Assembly (NCBI GenBank): GCA_965243615.1
Contig: CBDEVO010000003.1
Coordinates: forward strand, 3,906,001 to 3,970,000
Direction: 5' to 3'
Length of the DNA: 64,000 bases
Source: JAJEEA01 sp965243615
GTDB taxonomy: Bacteria; Acidobacteriota; Vicinamibacteria; Vicinamibacterales; UBA8438
Below the pieces are notes generated by a model that was given only the letters and a program-made list of their open reading frames with translations, searched no databases and was not told where the DNA came from. Every line of letters begins with the position of its first letter. Position 1 is the first letter of the stretch. Shown here one piece after another: positions 51,186-59,935 of this stretch. The position numbers and the translations under genes were made by a program.

Positions 51186-51280
51186 AGTTCGCCCTGCGCC
51201 CCGACCTCGGAGAGAGGTGCGCGGCAAAGGCCGCCGCGACGACAGGGGCGGCGCGCGATCGCCGGGACCGGGATTCATGA
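51182..51280 (+). CDS. Possible 32-residue coupled small ORF between trpD and trpC
   Basis: The ATG at 51182 overlaps the trpD stop as ATGA, and its own TGA (51278-51280) overlaps the first trpC ATG (51277-51279), again as ATGA. By my count 25 of 31 sense codons end in G or C, as expected for coding DNA here. The peptide begins MKFALRPDLGERC and ends in a basic, charged tail (ARDRRDRDS). It matches no family I know. Its role may be only to carry ribosomes across the gap so that trpC is translationally coupled. Confidence 0.4.
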   Translation: MKFALRPDLGERCAAKAAATTGAARDRRDRDS

Positions 51281-52146
51281 TGCCTGCTCCGCACGCCAAT
51301 CCCGGGCCGGACCTGTTGGCGACGATCGTCGCCGCCACACGGCAGGCCGTGCGCGACCGGGAGCGGACGGTTCCCGAGACGGTCCTCGCGTCGCGCGTCC
51401 CCGCCGGCCTCGACGGGAAGGCCCGGTTCGAGGCGGCCCTGTCCGCCGGCGGCGGCCCGAACGTCATCGCGGAGTGCAAGCGCCGGTCGCCGTCGCGGGG
51501 TATCCTGCGCCGCGACTACCGGCCCGAGGCCATCGCCGCCGCCTACGAGCGGAACGGGGCGGCGGCGGTCTCGGTGCTGACGGAGCCGACCTTCTTCGAC
51601 GGGTCGCTCGACCACCTGCGCGCGGTGCGGGCCGTGGTCGGCATTCCCGTGCTCCGCAAGGACTTCATCGTCACCCCCTATCAACTGCTGGAGGCGGTGG
51701 CGGCCGGCGCCGACGCGGTGCTCCTGATCGCGGCCGCCCTCGACGACGCCGGCCTCGGCGCGCTGCACGCCCGGGCGACAGAGTTGGGCCTGGGGGTCCT
51801 CGTCGAGGTGCACGACGGGGACGAGCTCGACCGCGCGGCGCGGGCCGGGGCGACCGTCGTCGGCGTGAACAACCGCAACCTGCGGACCCTGGCCGTCGAC
51901 GTCGAGGCGTCGCACCGGCTCGCCGGACAGATGCCGGCGGGGGTGATCGGGGTGGCCGAGAGCGGCCTTCGGACGAACGACGATCTCGTGCGGCTCGGTG
52001 CGGCCGGGTACCAGGCGTTCCTGATCGGCGAGACCTTCATGACCGCCCCCGAACCCGGCAACGCTCTGCGCGACCTGCTGGCTGGCGCGCCGGCGGATGC
52101 CGCGCCCGCCGCGGTCGGGAGCATGCCGGCGGAGGACGTCCGATGA
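51277..52146 (+). CDS. trpC: Indole-3-glycerol phosphate synthase
   Basis: A 289-residue TIM-barrel enzyme that decarboxylates and closes the ring of the carboxyphenylamino-deoxyribulose phosphate. It has IAECKRRSPSRGILRRDY with the catalytic Lys, VLRKDFIVTPYQL, VLLIAAAL, GVNNRNLRTL and VIGVAESGL. Two ATG codons are adjacent (51277, 51280); the first overlaps the small ORF stop. Its stop overlaps the trpF ATG. Confidence 0.96.
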   Translation: MMPAPHANPGPDLLATIVAATRQAVRDRERTVPETVLASRVPAGLDGKARFEAALSAGGGPNVIAECKRRSPSRGILRRDYRPEAIAAAYERNGAAAVSVLTEPTFFDGSLDHLRAVRAVVGIPVLRKDFIVTPYQLLEAVAAGADAVLLIAAALDDAGLGALHARATELGLGVLVEVHDGDELDRAARAGATVVGVNNRNLRTLAVDVEASHRLAGQMPAGVIGVAESGLRTNDDLVRLGAAGYQAFLIGETFMTAPEPGNALRDLLAGAPADAAPAAVGSMPAEDVR

Positions 52147-52802
52147 CGGTACCGGTGAAGATCTGCGGAATCACGCGGTCCGGGGACGCCGAGCTCGCGG
52201 CCCGGCTCGGGGCGGCGTGGGTCGGCTTCATCTTCTGGCCCCGCAGCCCGCGGTTCGTGGCGCCGGAGACCGCCGCCGCCATCCTCGCCGGCCTGCCGCC
52301 GCACGTGGGCGGAGTGGGCGTGTTCGTGGACCAGCCGGTCGACGAGGTGAACGCCGTCGCCGACGAGGTCGGGCTGAGCGCCGTCCAGCTTCACGGCCGG
52401 GAGTCGACCGAGGCGTGCCGGCGGTGCCGGCGGCGCGTCATCAAGGCGGTACGGCTGCCCGGCGACGGCGCCGGCGAGGACCCGGACGCGGTATGGTCCG
52501 GGGCGACGTTGCTCGTCGACGCGTTCGATCCGGTGCGGATGGGCGGCACCGGCCGGCGGGTCGACTGGACGGGGGCGGCGCGCCTCGCCCGGCGCCGTCC
52601 CCTCATGCTGTCGGGCGGGCTGCGGGCCGAGAACGTGGCCGAGGCGGTGCGGCGGGTCGCGCCCTATGGCCTCGACGTGTCGTCCGGGGTCGAGTCGGAA
52701 CCGGGGGTGAAGGACCCGGATCGCCTGCGGGCGTTCTTTGCCGCACTGGCCGCCCGGGACGTGGCGGCGGCCCCGGCCGGAGCCTTGGAGCAGGAGTCAT
52801 GA
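52143..52802 (+). CDS. trpF: Phosphoribosylanthranilate isomerase
   Basis: A 219-residue TIM-barrel isomerase for the Amadori rearrangement in Trp synthesis. It opens VPVKICGITRSGDAELAARLGAAWVGFIFWPRSPR, with the catalytic Cys in KICGIT. AVQLHGRES, LLVDAFDP and LSGGLRAENVAEAV with GLDVSSGVESEPGVKD complete the family signature. ATG and stop overlap trpC and trpB respectively, both as ATGA. Confidence 0.96.
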   Translation: MTVPVKICGITRSGDAELAARLGAAWVGFIFWPRSPRFVAPETAAAILAGLPPHVGGVGVFVDQPVDEVNAVADEVGLSAVQLHGRESTEACRRCRRRVIKAVRLPGDGAGEDPDAVWSGATLLVDAFDPVRMGGTGRRVDWTGAARLARRRPLMLSGGLRAENVAEAVRRVAPYGLDVSSGVESEPGVKDPDRLRAFFAALAARDVAAAPAGALEQES

Positions 52803-54055
52803 CGACGACGGAAAGCACCGCACCGGCCGGCGCGGTCTTCGGGCGGCGGGACCCCGACGCACGCGGCTACTTCGGCGCCTACGGGGGGCGCTTCGTGCCC
52901 GAGACCCTGGTGGCGCCGGTGGCGGAGCTGGAGGCGGAGTACCTCGCGGCGCGCGGCGATCCGGGGTTCCGGCAGGAGCTGGCCACCCTGCTCGAACGCT
53001 ATGTCGGCCGGCCGACATCGATGTGGGAGGCCCGGCGGTGGTCCGAGGAGATCGGCGGCGCCCGCGTCTTCCTCAAGCGGGAGGACCTCGCTCACACCGG
53101 CGCCCACAAGATCAACAACGCGCTGGGGCAGGCCCTGCTCGCGGTCCGGATGGGCAAGCGCCGGGTGGTGGCGGAGACCGGCGCGGGGCAGCACGGGGTG
53201 GCCACCGCCACCGCCTGCGCCCTCCTCGGGCTCGCCTGCGAGGTCTACATGGGGGCCGAGGACATGGCCCGCCAGGCCCTCAACGTGGTGAGGATGCGGC
53301 TGCTCGGCGCGAGGGTCACGGGGGTCGACGCGGGGAGCCGGACCCTGAAGGACGCCATCAACGAGGCGATGCGCGACTGGGTCACCAACGTCTACGATAC
53401 CTACTATCTGCTGGGCTCCGTTCTCGGCCCCCATCCCTACCCGCTGATGGTGCGGGAGTTCCAGTCGGTCATCGGCAGCGAGGCGCGGCGGCAGATTCTC
53501 GAGCTGACGGGCCGCCTGCCGGCCGCGGTCGTCGCCTGCGTGGGTGGGGGCAGCAACGCGCTGGGCATCTTCGACGGGTTCGTCGACGATCGGGACGTGC
53601 GGTTGATCGGCGTCGAGGCGGGCGGCGAGGCCATCGTCGCTGGCCGTCACGCGGCCCGGTTCGCCACCGGCGCGGTCGGCGTCCTGCAGGGGACGCGGAG
53701 CGTCATCCTCCAGGACCTCCACGGGAACATCGAGCCGACCCACTCGGTCTCGGCCGGGCTCGACTACGCGGCGGTCGGGCCCGAGCACGCGTGGCTGCGC
53801 GATCTGGGCCGCGCGGAGTACACCTGGGTGTCGGACGACCAGGCGCTGCAGGCCTTTCAGAGGGTCGCGCGGCTGGAGGGGATCATTCCCGCTCTCGAGT
53901 CGTCGCACGCGCTGGCCCACGCCGAGAGGGTGGCGGCCGAGTGCGGGCAGGGGGCCGTCGTCCTCGTCAACCTGTCCGGCCGGGGCGACAAGGACGTCGA
54001 GATTGCCCGCGACCGCGGGCTGGGCGGGTCCGCCGAAGGGGAGACGAACGCATGA
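52799..54055 (+). CDS. trpB: Tryptophan synthase beta chain
   Basis: A 418-residue PLP enzyme condensing indole with serine. It has RGYFGAYGGRFVPETL, the PLP lysine K104 within HTGAHKINNALGQALLA, ETGAGQHGVATATACALLGL, GGGSNALG and the HSVSAGLDY region. The sequence is of the standard TrpB1 type that pairs with TrpA. It overlaps trpF and trpA by 4 nt each, so TrpA and TrpB are probably made in balance. Confidence 0.98.
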   Translation: MTTTESTAPAGAVFGRRDPDARGYFGAYGGRFVPETLVAPVAELEAEYLAARGDPGFRQELATLLERYVGRPTSMWEARRWSEEIGGARVFLKREDLAHTGAHKINNALGQALLAVRMGKRRVVAETGAGQHGVATATACALLGLACEVYMGAEDMARQALNVVRMRLLGARVTGVDAGSRTLKDAINEAMRDWVTNVYDTYYLLGSVLGPHPYPLMVREFQSVIGSEARRQILELTGRLPAAVVACVGGGSNALGIFDGFVDDRDVRLIGVEAGGEAIVAGRHAARFATGAVGVLQGTRSVILQDLHGNIEPTHSVSAGLDYAAVGPEHAWLRDLGRAEYTWVSDDQALQAFQRVARLEGIIPALESSHALAHAERVAAECGQGAVVLVNLSGRGDKDVEIARDRGLGGSAEGETNA

Positions 54056-54873
54056 GCTCGCGGATCACCGAGCGCTTCGCGGACCTCCGCGCGCGGGGCC
54101 GGACCGGCCTGGTGACCTACGTCACCGCCGGCGATCCGGATCTGGAACGCTCGGGCGACATCCTGCGCGCACTCGACCGGGCCGGGGCCGACGTCGTCGA
54201 GGTCGGCGTGCCGTTCTCCGACCCCTTGGCGGACGGACCCGTGATTCAGCGCGCCTCGGAGCGCGCCCTCGCGTCGGGCACGACTCTGGCCGGGACGCTG
54301 GACCTGATAGAGGACGTGCGGAGCGATCTCGGGGCCGCGATAGTGGTGTTCACCTACGCGAACCCGATCCTCCGATTCGGGGCGGAGCGGTTCACGGCCC
54401 GGGCCGCCGCGGCGGGCGTCGACGGCGTGCTCGTCCTGGATCTGCCGATAGAGGAGGCGGACGGACTCCGCCGGACCATCGTCGAGGCGGGCCTGGATCC
54501 GATCTTCCTGCTGAGCCCGACCACGACCGACGATCGCATTCGGCGGGCGGCCGAGCTGGGACGCGGGTTTCTCTACGGCATCTCCCGGCTCGGGGTGACG
54601 GGGGCGCGGGCCGACGTCGCGTCCGGCGTGCGGGGCCTCGTGGAGCGGATCCGGGCGGCGACGGCGTTGCCGGTGGCGATCGGGTTCGGGCTCTCCCGCC
54701 CCGAGCACTTCCGCGAGGTGGGAGAGTACGCGGACGCGGGGGTCGTGGGGAGCGCCCTGGTGGACACCATCGCCCGGGAGGCCGGCTCGACCGGCCTGGT
54801 GAACGCGGTCGAGCGGTACGTGGCCTGGCTGAAGGGCGACGGGGACGCACGGGGAGGCGCGGGCGCGGCATGA
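54052..54873 (+). CDS. trpA: Tryptophan synthase alpha chain
   Basis: A 273-residue TIM-barrel subunit cleaving indole-3-glycerol phosphate to indole. The catalytic Glu and Asp lie in EVGVPFSDPLADGPVIQRA and in VLVLDLPIEEADGL. GISRLGVTGAR and VAIGFGLSRPEH form the phosphate-binding end. The last 20 residues are a Gly/Ala-rich tail. The stop is overlapped by the chorismate mutase ATG. Confidence 0.97.
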   Translation: MSSRITERFADLRARGRTGLVTYVTAGDPDLERSGDILRALDRAGADVVEVGVPFSDPLADGPVIQRASERALASGTTLAGTLDLIEDVRSDLGAAIVVFTYANPILRFGAERFTARAAAAGVDGVLVLDLPIEEADGLRRTIVEAGLDPIFLLSPTTTDDRIRRAAELGRGFLYGISRLGVTGARADVASGVRGLVERIRAATALPVAIGFGLSRPEHFREVGEYADAGVVGSALVDTIAREAGSTGLVNAVERYVAWLKGDGDARGGAGAA

Positions 54874-55181
54874 CAGAAGACCGGCAATCCGCATCGCCCG
54901 AGCTCGAGGCGGTGGAGCGTGAGATCACGAAGATCAGGAATCGGATGGACGAGCTCGACGCCCGTCTCGTCGGGCTGCTGAACGAGCGGGCGAGTTGCGC
55001 GCAGGAGATCGGACGGCTCAAGGACACGGTGGGGCTCAAGGTCTATCAGCCGCAACGCGAACGCGAGGTACTGGACCACGTGCGGTCGGAGAACGCCGGC
55101 CCGCTCGACGCGGACGCGATCACGCGGCTCTTCGAACGGATCATCGACGAGGCCCGGCGCCTGGAGCGCTCATCCGGTTGA
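54870..55181 (+). CDS. Chorismate mutase, AroQ type
   Basis: A 103-residue all-helical AroQ-class mutase converting chorismate to prephenate. LEAVEREITKIRNRMDELDARLVGLLNERASCAQEIGRLK contains the substrate-binding Arg and Lys, and ITRLFERIIDEARRLE ends the fold. It is monofunctional, not fused to prephenate dehydratase. It overlaps trpA by 4 nt, an unusual placement joining the Trp and Tyr/Phe branches in one operon. Confidence 0.94.
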   Translation: MTEDRQSASPELEAVEREITKIRNRMDELDARLVGLLNERASCAQEIGRLKDTVGLKVYQPQREREVLDHVRSENAGPLDADAITRLFERIIDEARRLERSSG

Positions 55182-55226
55182 CCCGGGCGGATTTGGCGGA
55201 GACAGCGGGACGAGAAGGGCGGGGCC

Positions 55227-56276
55227 ATGGTTGTCGTCATGGAAGAACGCGCGAGCGAGGATCAGATTCAGCAGGTCATCGCGCATCTGGTGGAGAACGA
55301 GTTCGACGTGCACCGGTCGACGGGCCAGTTGCGCAGCGTGCTGGGCGCGGTGGGGGGCAACCGGGGATTCGATTCCCGCCTCATCGAGGTGATGGACGGG
55401 GTGCATGAAGTGATGCGGATAACGGAGCCCTACAAGCTGGCCAGCCGGACGTTCAGGCCCGAGAACACCGCGGTGTCGTTCGACGGCTTCCGCGTCGGCG
55501 GCGACGAGGTGATCGTCATGGCCGGCCCCTGCTCGGTGGAGACCGGGGAGCAGATCGCCGCCGCCGCCGCCGCCGTCAAGAAGGCCGGCGCCAAGGTGCT
55601 GAGGGGCGGCGCGTTCAAGCCGCGCAGCTCGCCCTACAGCTTCCAGGGGCTGGGCGAGGAGGGACTGCGGCTCATGCGGGACGCGGCCGACGCGGAGGGC
55701 CTGAAGGTTGCCTCGGAGGTCATGGACGTCAGCCAGATCGACCTCGTGGCCAAGTACGCTGACATCCTGCAGGTCGGCGCCCGCAACATGCAGAACTACA
55801 CCCTGCTGCGGGAGCTCGGGCGCAGCGCGACCCCGGTCCTCCTCAAGCGGGGCATCTCGGCCACCATCGAGGAATGGCTGCTGTCGGCGGAGTACGTGCT
55901 GTCGGGGGGCAACGCGAACGTCATCCTCTGCGAGCGGGGCATCCGGACCTTCGAGAGCTACACGCGGAACACCATGGACATCTCCGCGATCCCGGTGGTC
56001 CACAAGCTCAGCCACCTGCCCGTCATCGCCGACCCCAGCCACGGCACCGGCCTGCGCGACAAGGTCGCGCCGATGGCGCGGGCGGCCATCGCGGCCGGGG
56101 CCGACGGCCTGATCATCGAGGTCCATCCCGACCCCGACCACGCCATGAGCGACGGCGCCCAATCGATCTTCCCTACCCAGTTCGACCGGCTCATGGCCGA
56201 GCTGCGGATCATCGCGCCGGCCATCGGGCGCAGCATATGCCTCGAGCCGGTCGCCTATCGCGGCTGGGGGACGTGA
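55227..56276 (+). CDS. aroF: 3-deoxy-7-phosphoheptulonate synthase, type I-beta with FL regulatory domain
   Basis: A 349-residue enzyme for the first step of the shikimate pathway (PEP plus erythrose 4-phosphate). Residues 1-75 form a ferredoxin-like domain (VVVMEERASEDQIQQVIAHL, DVHRSTGQLRSVLGAVG) of the kind that gives Tyr/Phe feedback control in Thermotoga. The barrel has MAGPCSVETGEQI, RGGAFKPRSSPYSFQGLG, VLLKRGI, ILCERGIRTFE, IADPSHGTG and VHPDPDHAMSDGAQS. It begins 45 nt after chorismate mutase. Its stop overlaps a GTG that opens tyrA. Confidence 0.96.
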   Translation: MVVVMEERASEDQIQQVIAHLVENEFDVHRSTGQLRSVLGAVGGNRGFDSRLIEVMDGVHEVMRITEPYKLASRTFRPENTAVSFDGFRVGGDEVIVMAGPCSVETGEQIAAAAAAVKKAGAKVLRGGAFKPRSSPYSFQGLGEEGLRLMRDAADAEGLKVASEVMDVSQIDLVAKYADILQVGARNMQNYTLLRELGRSATPVLLKRGISATIEEWLLSAEYVLSGGNANVILCERGIRTFESYTRNTMDISAIPVVHKLSHLPVIADPSHGTGLRDKVAPMARAAIAAGADGLIIEVHPDPDHAMSDGAQSIFPTQFDRLMAELRIIAPAIGRSICLEPVAYRGWGT

Positions 56277-57205
56277 CGCCGGTGAGCGACGCACCCAGGA
56301 CCCTGCCCGTCATCCAGCCGCAGGCCGCGGCGACGAGCCCGCCGCCGTTCGAGAAGGTGGCGATCGTCGGCCTCGGGCTCATCGGCGGCTCGATCGCCCT
56401 CGCGGCGAGGCGGCACTGGCCCGCCTGCCTCGTCATCGGCGTCGACCGCAAGGAGGTCCTGGAGAAGGCGATGGTGCTCCACGCCATCGACGTCGCCGCC
56501 GACGACCCCGTGGTGATGGCCGAGGCGGACCTCGTCGTTCTCGCGGCGCCGGTGGAGCAGAACATCGATCGGCTCGCCGAGCTCGATCGCCACGTCGTCA
56601 CCCCCGCGGTGGTGACCGACGTCGGGAGCACGAAGCGGACGACGGTCGAGGCGGCCCGCCAACTGCCGTCGCGGTTCACCTTCGTCGGGGGGCATCCCCT
56701 CGGCGGCGCTCCGAGGAGCGGCATCGAGCATGCCCGCCCGGACCTGTTCGTCAAGCGGCCGTGGCTCTTCACCCCGGACGGCGCGGTGGCGGCCGGCGTG
56801 ATCGAGCGGCTCTCCGAGTTCGCCCGCGCGCTGGGCGCCGAACCCCACGTGCTCGACCCCGAGGAGCACGATCGGCTCCTCGCGTTCGTCAGCCACCTGC
56901 CGCAGCTCGCGGCGAGCGCCCTCATGCACGTCGTGGGAAACCGGGCCGGGGAACGGGGGCTGGCCCTGACGGGGCGGGGGCTCTTCGACGCCACCCGGCT
57001 CGCGTCGAGCCCGCCGGAGATCTGGCGGGACATCTGCCGCTCGAACGCCGACGCCGTGGGCGAGGCCCTCGACGAGCTCATCGCCGAGCTGCAGGCGCTT
57101 CGCGCGGGACTGGACACGGGCTCGGAGATCGATCGGGTCTTCGAGTCGGCGGGAACCTGGCGAGCCCACCTGGCGCGGCTTCGCGGCGATCAGCGGCAGG
57201 AGTGA
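56273..57205 (+). CDS. tyrA: Prephenate dehydrogenase
   Basis: A 310-residue NAD(P)-dependent enzyme converting prephenate to 4-hydroxyphenylpyruvate for tyrosine. The nucleotide-binding loop is VAIVGLGLIGGSIALAARR, and the substrate-binding region includes FVGGHPLGGAPRSG with the conserved His. I place the start at GTG 56273 (GTGA overlap with the aroF stop); GTG 56282 is three codons later. No ACT domain follows, so feedback control probably acts at AroF. No phenylalanine-specific dehydratase gene is in the operon. Confidence 0.95.
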   Translation: MTPVSDAPRTLPVIQPQAAATSPPPFEKVAIVGLGLIGGSIALAARRHWPACLVIGVDRKEVLEKAMVLHAIDVAADDPVVMAEADLVVLAAPVEQNIDRLAELDRHVVTPAVVTDVGSTKRTTVEAARQLPSRFTFVGGHPLGGAPRSGIEHARPDLFVKRPWLFTPDGAVAAGVIERLSEFARALGAEPHVLDPEEHDRLLAFVSHLPQLAASALMHVVGNRAGERGLALTGRGLFDATRLASSPPEIWRDICRSNADAVGEALDELIAELQALRAGLDTGSEIDRVFESAGTWRAHLARLRGDQRQE

Positions 57206-57263
57206 CCCGTTGCGGGACAGCCCGAGGGAGGGATCGCGCCCGGGTGCCGGCGGTGTGGTCCGC

Positions 57264-57680
57264 ATGACCCGGGCGGTGCGGGACGCCGTGCTCGGTCATG
57301 CGCGCCGGACGCTGCCGTACGAGTGCTGCGGCCTCCTCATCGGCGCGTCGGTCGGGGCCGATACACGCATCACCCGCGCGTGGCCGGCCCGGAACCTGCG
57401 GCGGAGCCGCACGCGATACCTCATCGACCCCGTCGATCACTTCGACGCCATCAGAGTCGCCCGCCGAACCGGCTTCGCGGTGGTCGGCGCCTACCATTCG
57501 CATCCTGCATCGTCGCCCTCCCCGTCGGCGACGGACGACCGCGAGGCCGACGACGCGGCGCTCGTGTACTTGATTGCGTCACCGGCATGCGGCGAGGTGC
57601 GGGCGTATCGCCTGGACGCGGGCCGGCTGAGGCCGTTGGAGCTGCGGACGGCGGTCAGTCCGAAAACCGGCCGCCCCTGA
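57264..57680 (+). CDS. M67 family JAMM/MPN metallopeptidase
   Basis: A 138-residue zinc isopeptidase fold. The JAMM residues are E20 (YECCGLLIG) and H78-x-H80 followed by S-x-x-D (HSHPASSPSPSATD). Bacterial members cleave extensions from sulfur-carrier proteins in cysteine, thiamine or molybdopterin pathways, but no ThiS/MoaD/CysO-like gene adjoins here, so the substrate is unknown. It lies 58 nt after tyrA on the same strand and may be read from the same transcript. Its 3' end overlaps the opposing gene by 26 nt. Confidence 0.9.
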   Translation: MTRAVRDAVLGHARRTLPYECCGLLIGASVGADTRITRAWPARNLRRSRTRYLIDPVDHFDAIRVARRTGFAVVGAYHSHPASSPSPSATDDREADDAALVYLIASPACGEVRAYRLDAGRLRPLELRTAVSPKTGRP

Positions 57681-58095
57681 TGGTGACGCGGACCCGGGCC
57701 GAGGCCACCACGTCGTCGCGGCGTTTGAGGTTCAGCCGGACCTCGTAGCGGCCGGAGAACTGGTAGGTGTGCCGTCGCGAGAACCGGCGCCGGATCTCGC
57801 TCACGCCCGGCTCGTAGGGCTCGCAGTCGAAGGTGCTCTCCGATACCGTGCCGTCGTCCCAGTCCCACTCCGCGCTGAGGCAGTAGAACTCCTCGTAGTC
57901 GTCCGCGCCGTCCCGCAGCAGACCCGTGAAGGAGATCGCGTTGGTGGCGAACGTCACGTTGGGGCGGGCCCGGAGCGTGAGCTCCGGGCGCTCGCCGTCA
58001 TCCTGGGCGTTCGCGCCGGCCGGGAACGCCAGGGCGATCAGGGCCGCGCCCACGAGGATGCCGCCGACGCGTTGGCGCGAGCGAAGTCCTTGCAT
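57655..58095 (-). CDS. Small secreted protein with PKD/Ig-like domain
   Basis: A 146-residue exported protein. The signal peptide is GGILVGAALIALAFPAGANAQ. The rest is one beta-sandwich domain with the acidic CLSAEWDWDDGTVSES segment typical of PKD/Ig-like folds, paired cysteines, and HTYQFSGRYEVRLNL. It has no catalytic residues; a cell-surface binding role is inferred. It is antisense to and overlaps the M67 gene by 26 nt, and is divergent from pepA. Confidence 0.82.
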   Translation of the reverse strand: MQGLRSRQRVGGILVGAALIALAFPAGANAQDDGERPELTLRARPNVTFATNAISFTGLLRDGADDYEEFYCLSAEWDWDDGTVSESTFDCEPYEPGVSEIRRRFSRRHTYQFSGRYEVRLNLKRRDDVVASARVRVTIRGGRFSD

Positions 58096-58102
58096 GAGTT
58101 CG

Positions 58103-58108
58103 ATTGTA
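58103..58108 (-). promoter_or_regulatory. -10 box 7 nt before the small secreted gene (leaderless)
   Basis: On the minus strand TACAAT, followed by 7 nt and the ATG. No convincing -35 hexamer lies at 16-18 nt spacing. Transcription would begin at or next to the start codon. Confidence 0.5.
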
Positions 58109-58272
58109 ACTCCGACGGTCGTCGCTCCGCCAGCACGCGCTGTCGGAGGCAGGACCCGGCGGCGGGCGGCTCTGCCGCGGCGCGGACGGCCGGGCCGGGA
58201 AGGCGGCGCCGTGGCAGCTCACGGTGGGAGGAGGCCGTCCGCGGCGCATCCACCCCTGCGCCGGGCGCACGC

Positions 58273-58278
58273 TATAAT
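58273..58278 (+). promoter_or_regulatory. -10 box 7 nt before pepA (leaderless)
   Basis: Perfect TATAAT, followed by exactly 7 nt and the pepA ATG. There is no Shine-Dalgarno between them and no strong -35 hexamer. The spacing equals that of the divergent gene. Confidence 0.6.
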
Positions 58279-58285
58279 CCGCCGG

Positions 58286-59827
58286 ATGAACACGGCGAAC
58301 GAAGTCCTTCCCGTCGACTGCCGCTCCGGTGGGCTGAGCGCCTCCCGGGCCGATCTGCTCTGCGCCCCGATCTTCGAGGACGACGACAACGACGACCTGC
58401 ACGAGCTCGATTCCGCGACGGCCGGAGCCACCGGCCGGGCCCGGGCGTCCGGCGAGCTGAGCGGCAAGCTCCACGAGCTGTACCTGACGGACGTGGTCGA
58501 CGCCGCCTGGGGGACCCGGCGCGTGGTCTTGGTCGGCGCGGGCCCGCGGGACGCCTGGACGGCGGATCGGGCGCGGGAGGTGGCCGGCGCCGCGGCGCTG
58601 GCCGCCCGCGGCCGCAAGGCCCGCCGCGTCGCCTTCGCTTGCGGCCGCGCCGTCGAACTCCCGGCCATGGCCCAGGCGCTCGTCGAGGGACTGGTGCTGG
58701 GTGCGTTCCGCGATCTTCGCTTCAAGACCGAGGAGCCGGACAGCCTGCCGTTGGCCGGGGCGGAGCTCGTCCTCGGCCGCGGGCCCGATGCCGACGTGGA
58801 GGCGGCCGCCCGCCGGGGGGGCCTGCTGGCGGCGTGCACGAACGTCGCGCGGGAGCTGTCCAACGAGCCCGCCAACCTGTTCACGCCCCGGGTCTTCGCC
58901 GACCGTGCCCTCGAGCTCGTCACCGGCCCGCGGACGTCGGTCGAGGTGCTCACGGAGGAGGCCATCGCCTCGCTGGGAATGGGTCTCGTCCGGGGCGTGG
59001 GGCAGGGCAGCGCGGAGCCCCCGCGGGTCATCGTCATGCGCTACGAGCCGGAAGGGACCGGCGCCGGGGACGGGCCGGTGCTGGGGCTCGTCGGCAAGGG
59101 CGTGACCTTCGACACCGGGGGCATCTCGATCAAGCCGTCGGAAGGCATGGGCCTCATGAAGCACGACATGTCCGGCGGGGCCGCGGTCGTCGGGGCCATG
59201 CGGGCGATCGGGGAGCTCGCCCCGCCCGTGCGCGTGATCGGCATCGTGCCGGCGGTGGAGAACATGCCGGGAGGGAGCGCCATCCGCCCCGGCGACGTGC
59301 TGACCGCGGCGGACGGGAAACGGGTGGAGGTGCTGAACACCGACGCCGAGGGGCGGCTCATCCTCGCCGACGCGCTCGTCCTCGCCCGGCAGCTCGGGGC
59401 GACCCACCTGGTGGACGTGGCCACCCTCACCGGCGCCTGCGTGATCGCCCTGGGGCACCACGCCTCGGGCCTCGTGGGGACGCCGCCGGCGTGGGTCGAG
59501 TCGGTGCGGGCGACGGCGGCCGGGGCGGGCGAGCGGTTGTGGCCGCTGCCCGCCTACGACGAGTACGCCGAGCAGTTGAAGAGCGAGACCGCCGACCTCG
59601 CCAACATCGGGGGGCGGGACGCCGGGGCGATTACCGCGGGGATGTTCCTGAAGGCCTTCTCCGGCGACCTCCCCTGGGCCCATCTCGACATCGCCGGGAC
59701 CGCGTGGCGCGAGGACAGCAAGCCGTACTCCGTCAAGGGCGCCACCGGGGTCGGCGTGCGGACCCTGGCCGCGCTGCCGTTCGAGGCCGACTGGGTCGAG
59801 GTGTCCGACGGCCCGGCACGCGTCTGA
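58286..59827 (+). CDS. pepA: Leucyl aminopeptidase (M17)
   Basis: A 513-residue hexameric zinc aminopeptidase. The N-terminal regulatory domain (1-190) is followed by the catalytic domain with LVGKGVTFDTGGISIKPSEGM, which holds metal ligands Lys and Asp, HDMSGGAAVVGAM, and the family signature NTDAEGRLILADAL. GVTFDTGG and the second Lys/Arg cluster are intact. It removes N-terminal residues from peptides in the cytosol. It has its own probable leaderless promoter and converges on ftsK. Confidence 0.96.
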   Translation: MNTANEVLPVDCRSGGLSASRADLLCAPIFEDDDNDDLHELDSATAGATGRARASGELSGKLHELYLTDVVDAAWGTRRVVLVGAGPRDAWTADRAREVAGAAALAARGRKARRVAFACGRAVELPAMAQALVEGLVLGAFRDLRFKTEEPDSLPLAGAELVLGRGPDADVEAAARRGGLLAACTNVARELSNEPANLFTPRVFADRALELVTGPRTSVEVLTEEAIASLGMGLVRGVGQGSAEPPRVIVMRYEPEGTGAGDGPVLGLVGKGVTFDTGGISIKPSEGMGLMKHDMSGGAAVVGAMRAIGELAPPVRVIGIVPAVENMPGGSAIRPGDVLTAADGKRVEVLNTDAEGRLILADALVLARQLGATHLVDVATLTGACVIALGHHASGLVGTPPAWVESVRATAAGAGERLWPLPAYDEYAEQLKSETADLANIGGRDAGAITAGMFLKAFSGDLPWAHLDIAGTAWREDSKPYSVKGATGVGVRTLAALPFEADWVEVSDGPARV

Positions 59828-59935
59828 CGCAGGCAGTCGGCCCCGCCGACCCCGCGGGCGCTCCCGGACGGGGTCCGGCGGCGACGCTTCGATGGGGCCC
59901 GGCCTCCGGTTTCGACTCGAAGCGCAGCGTGCCCC

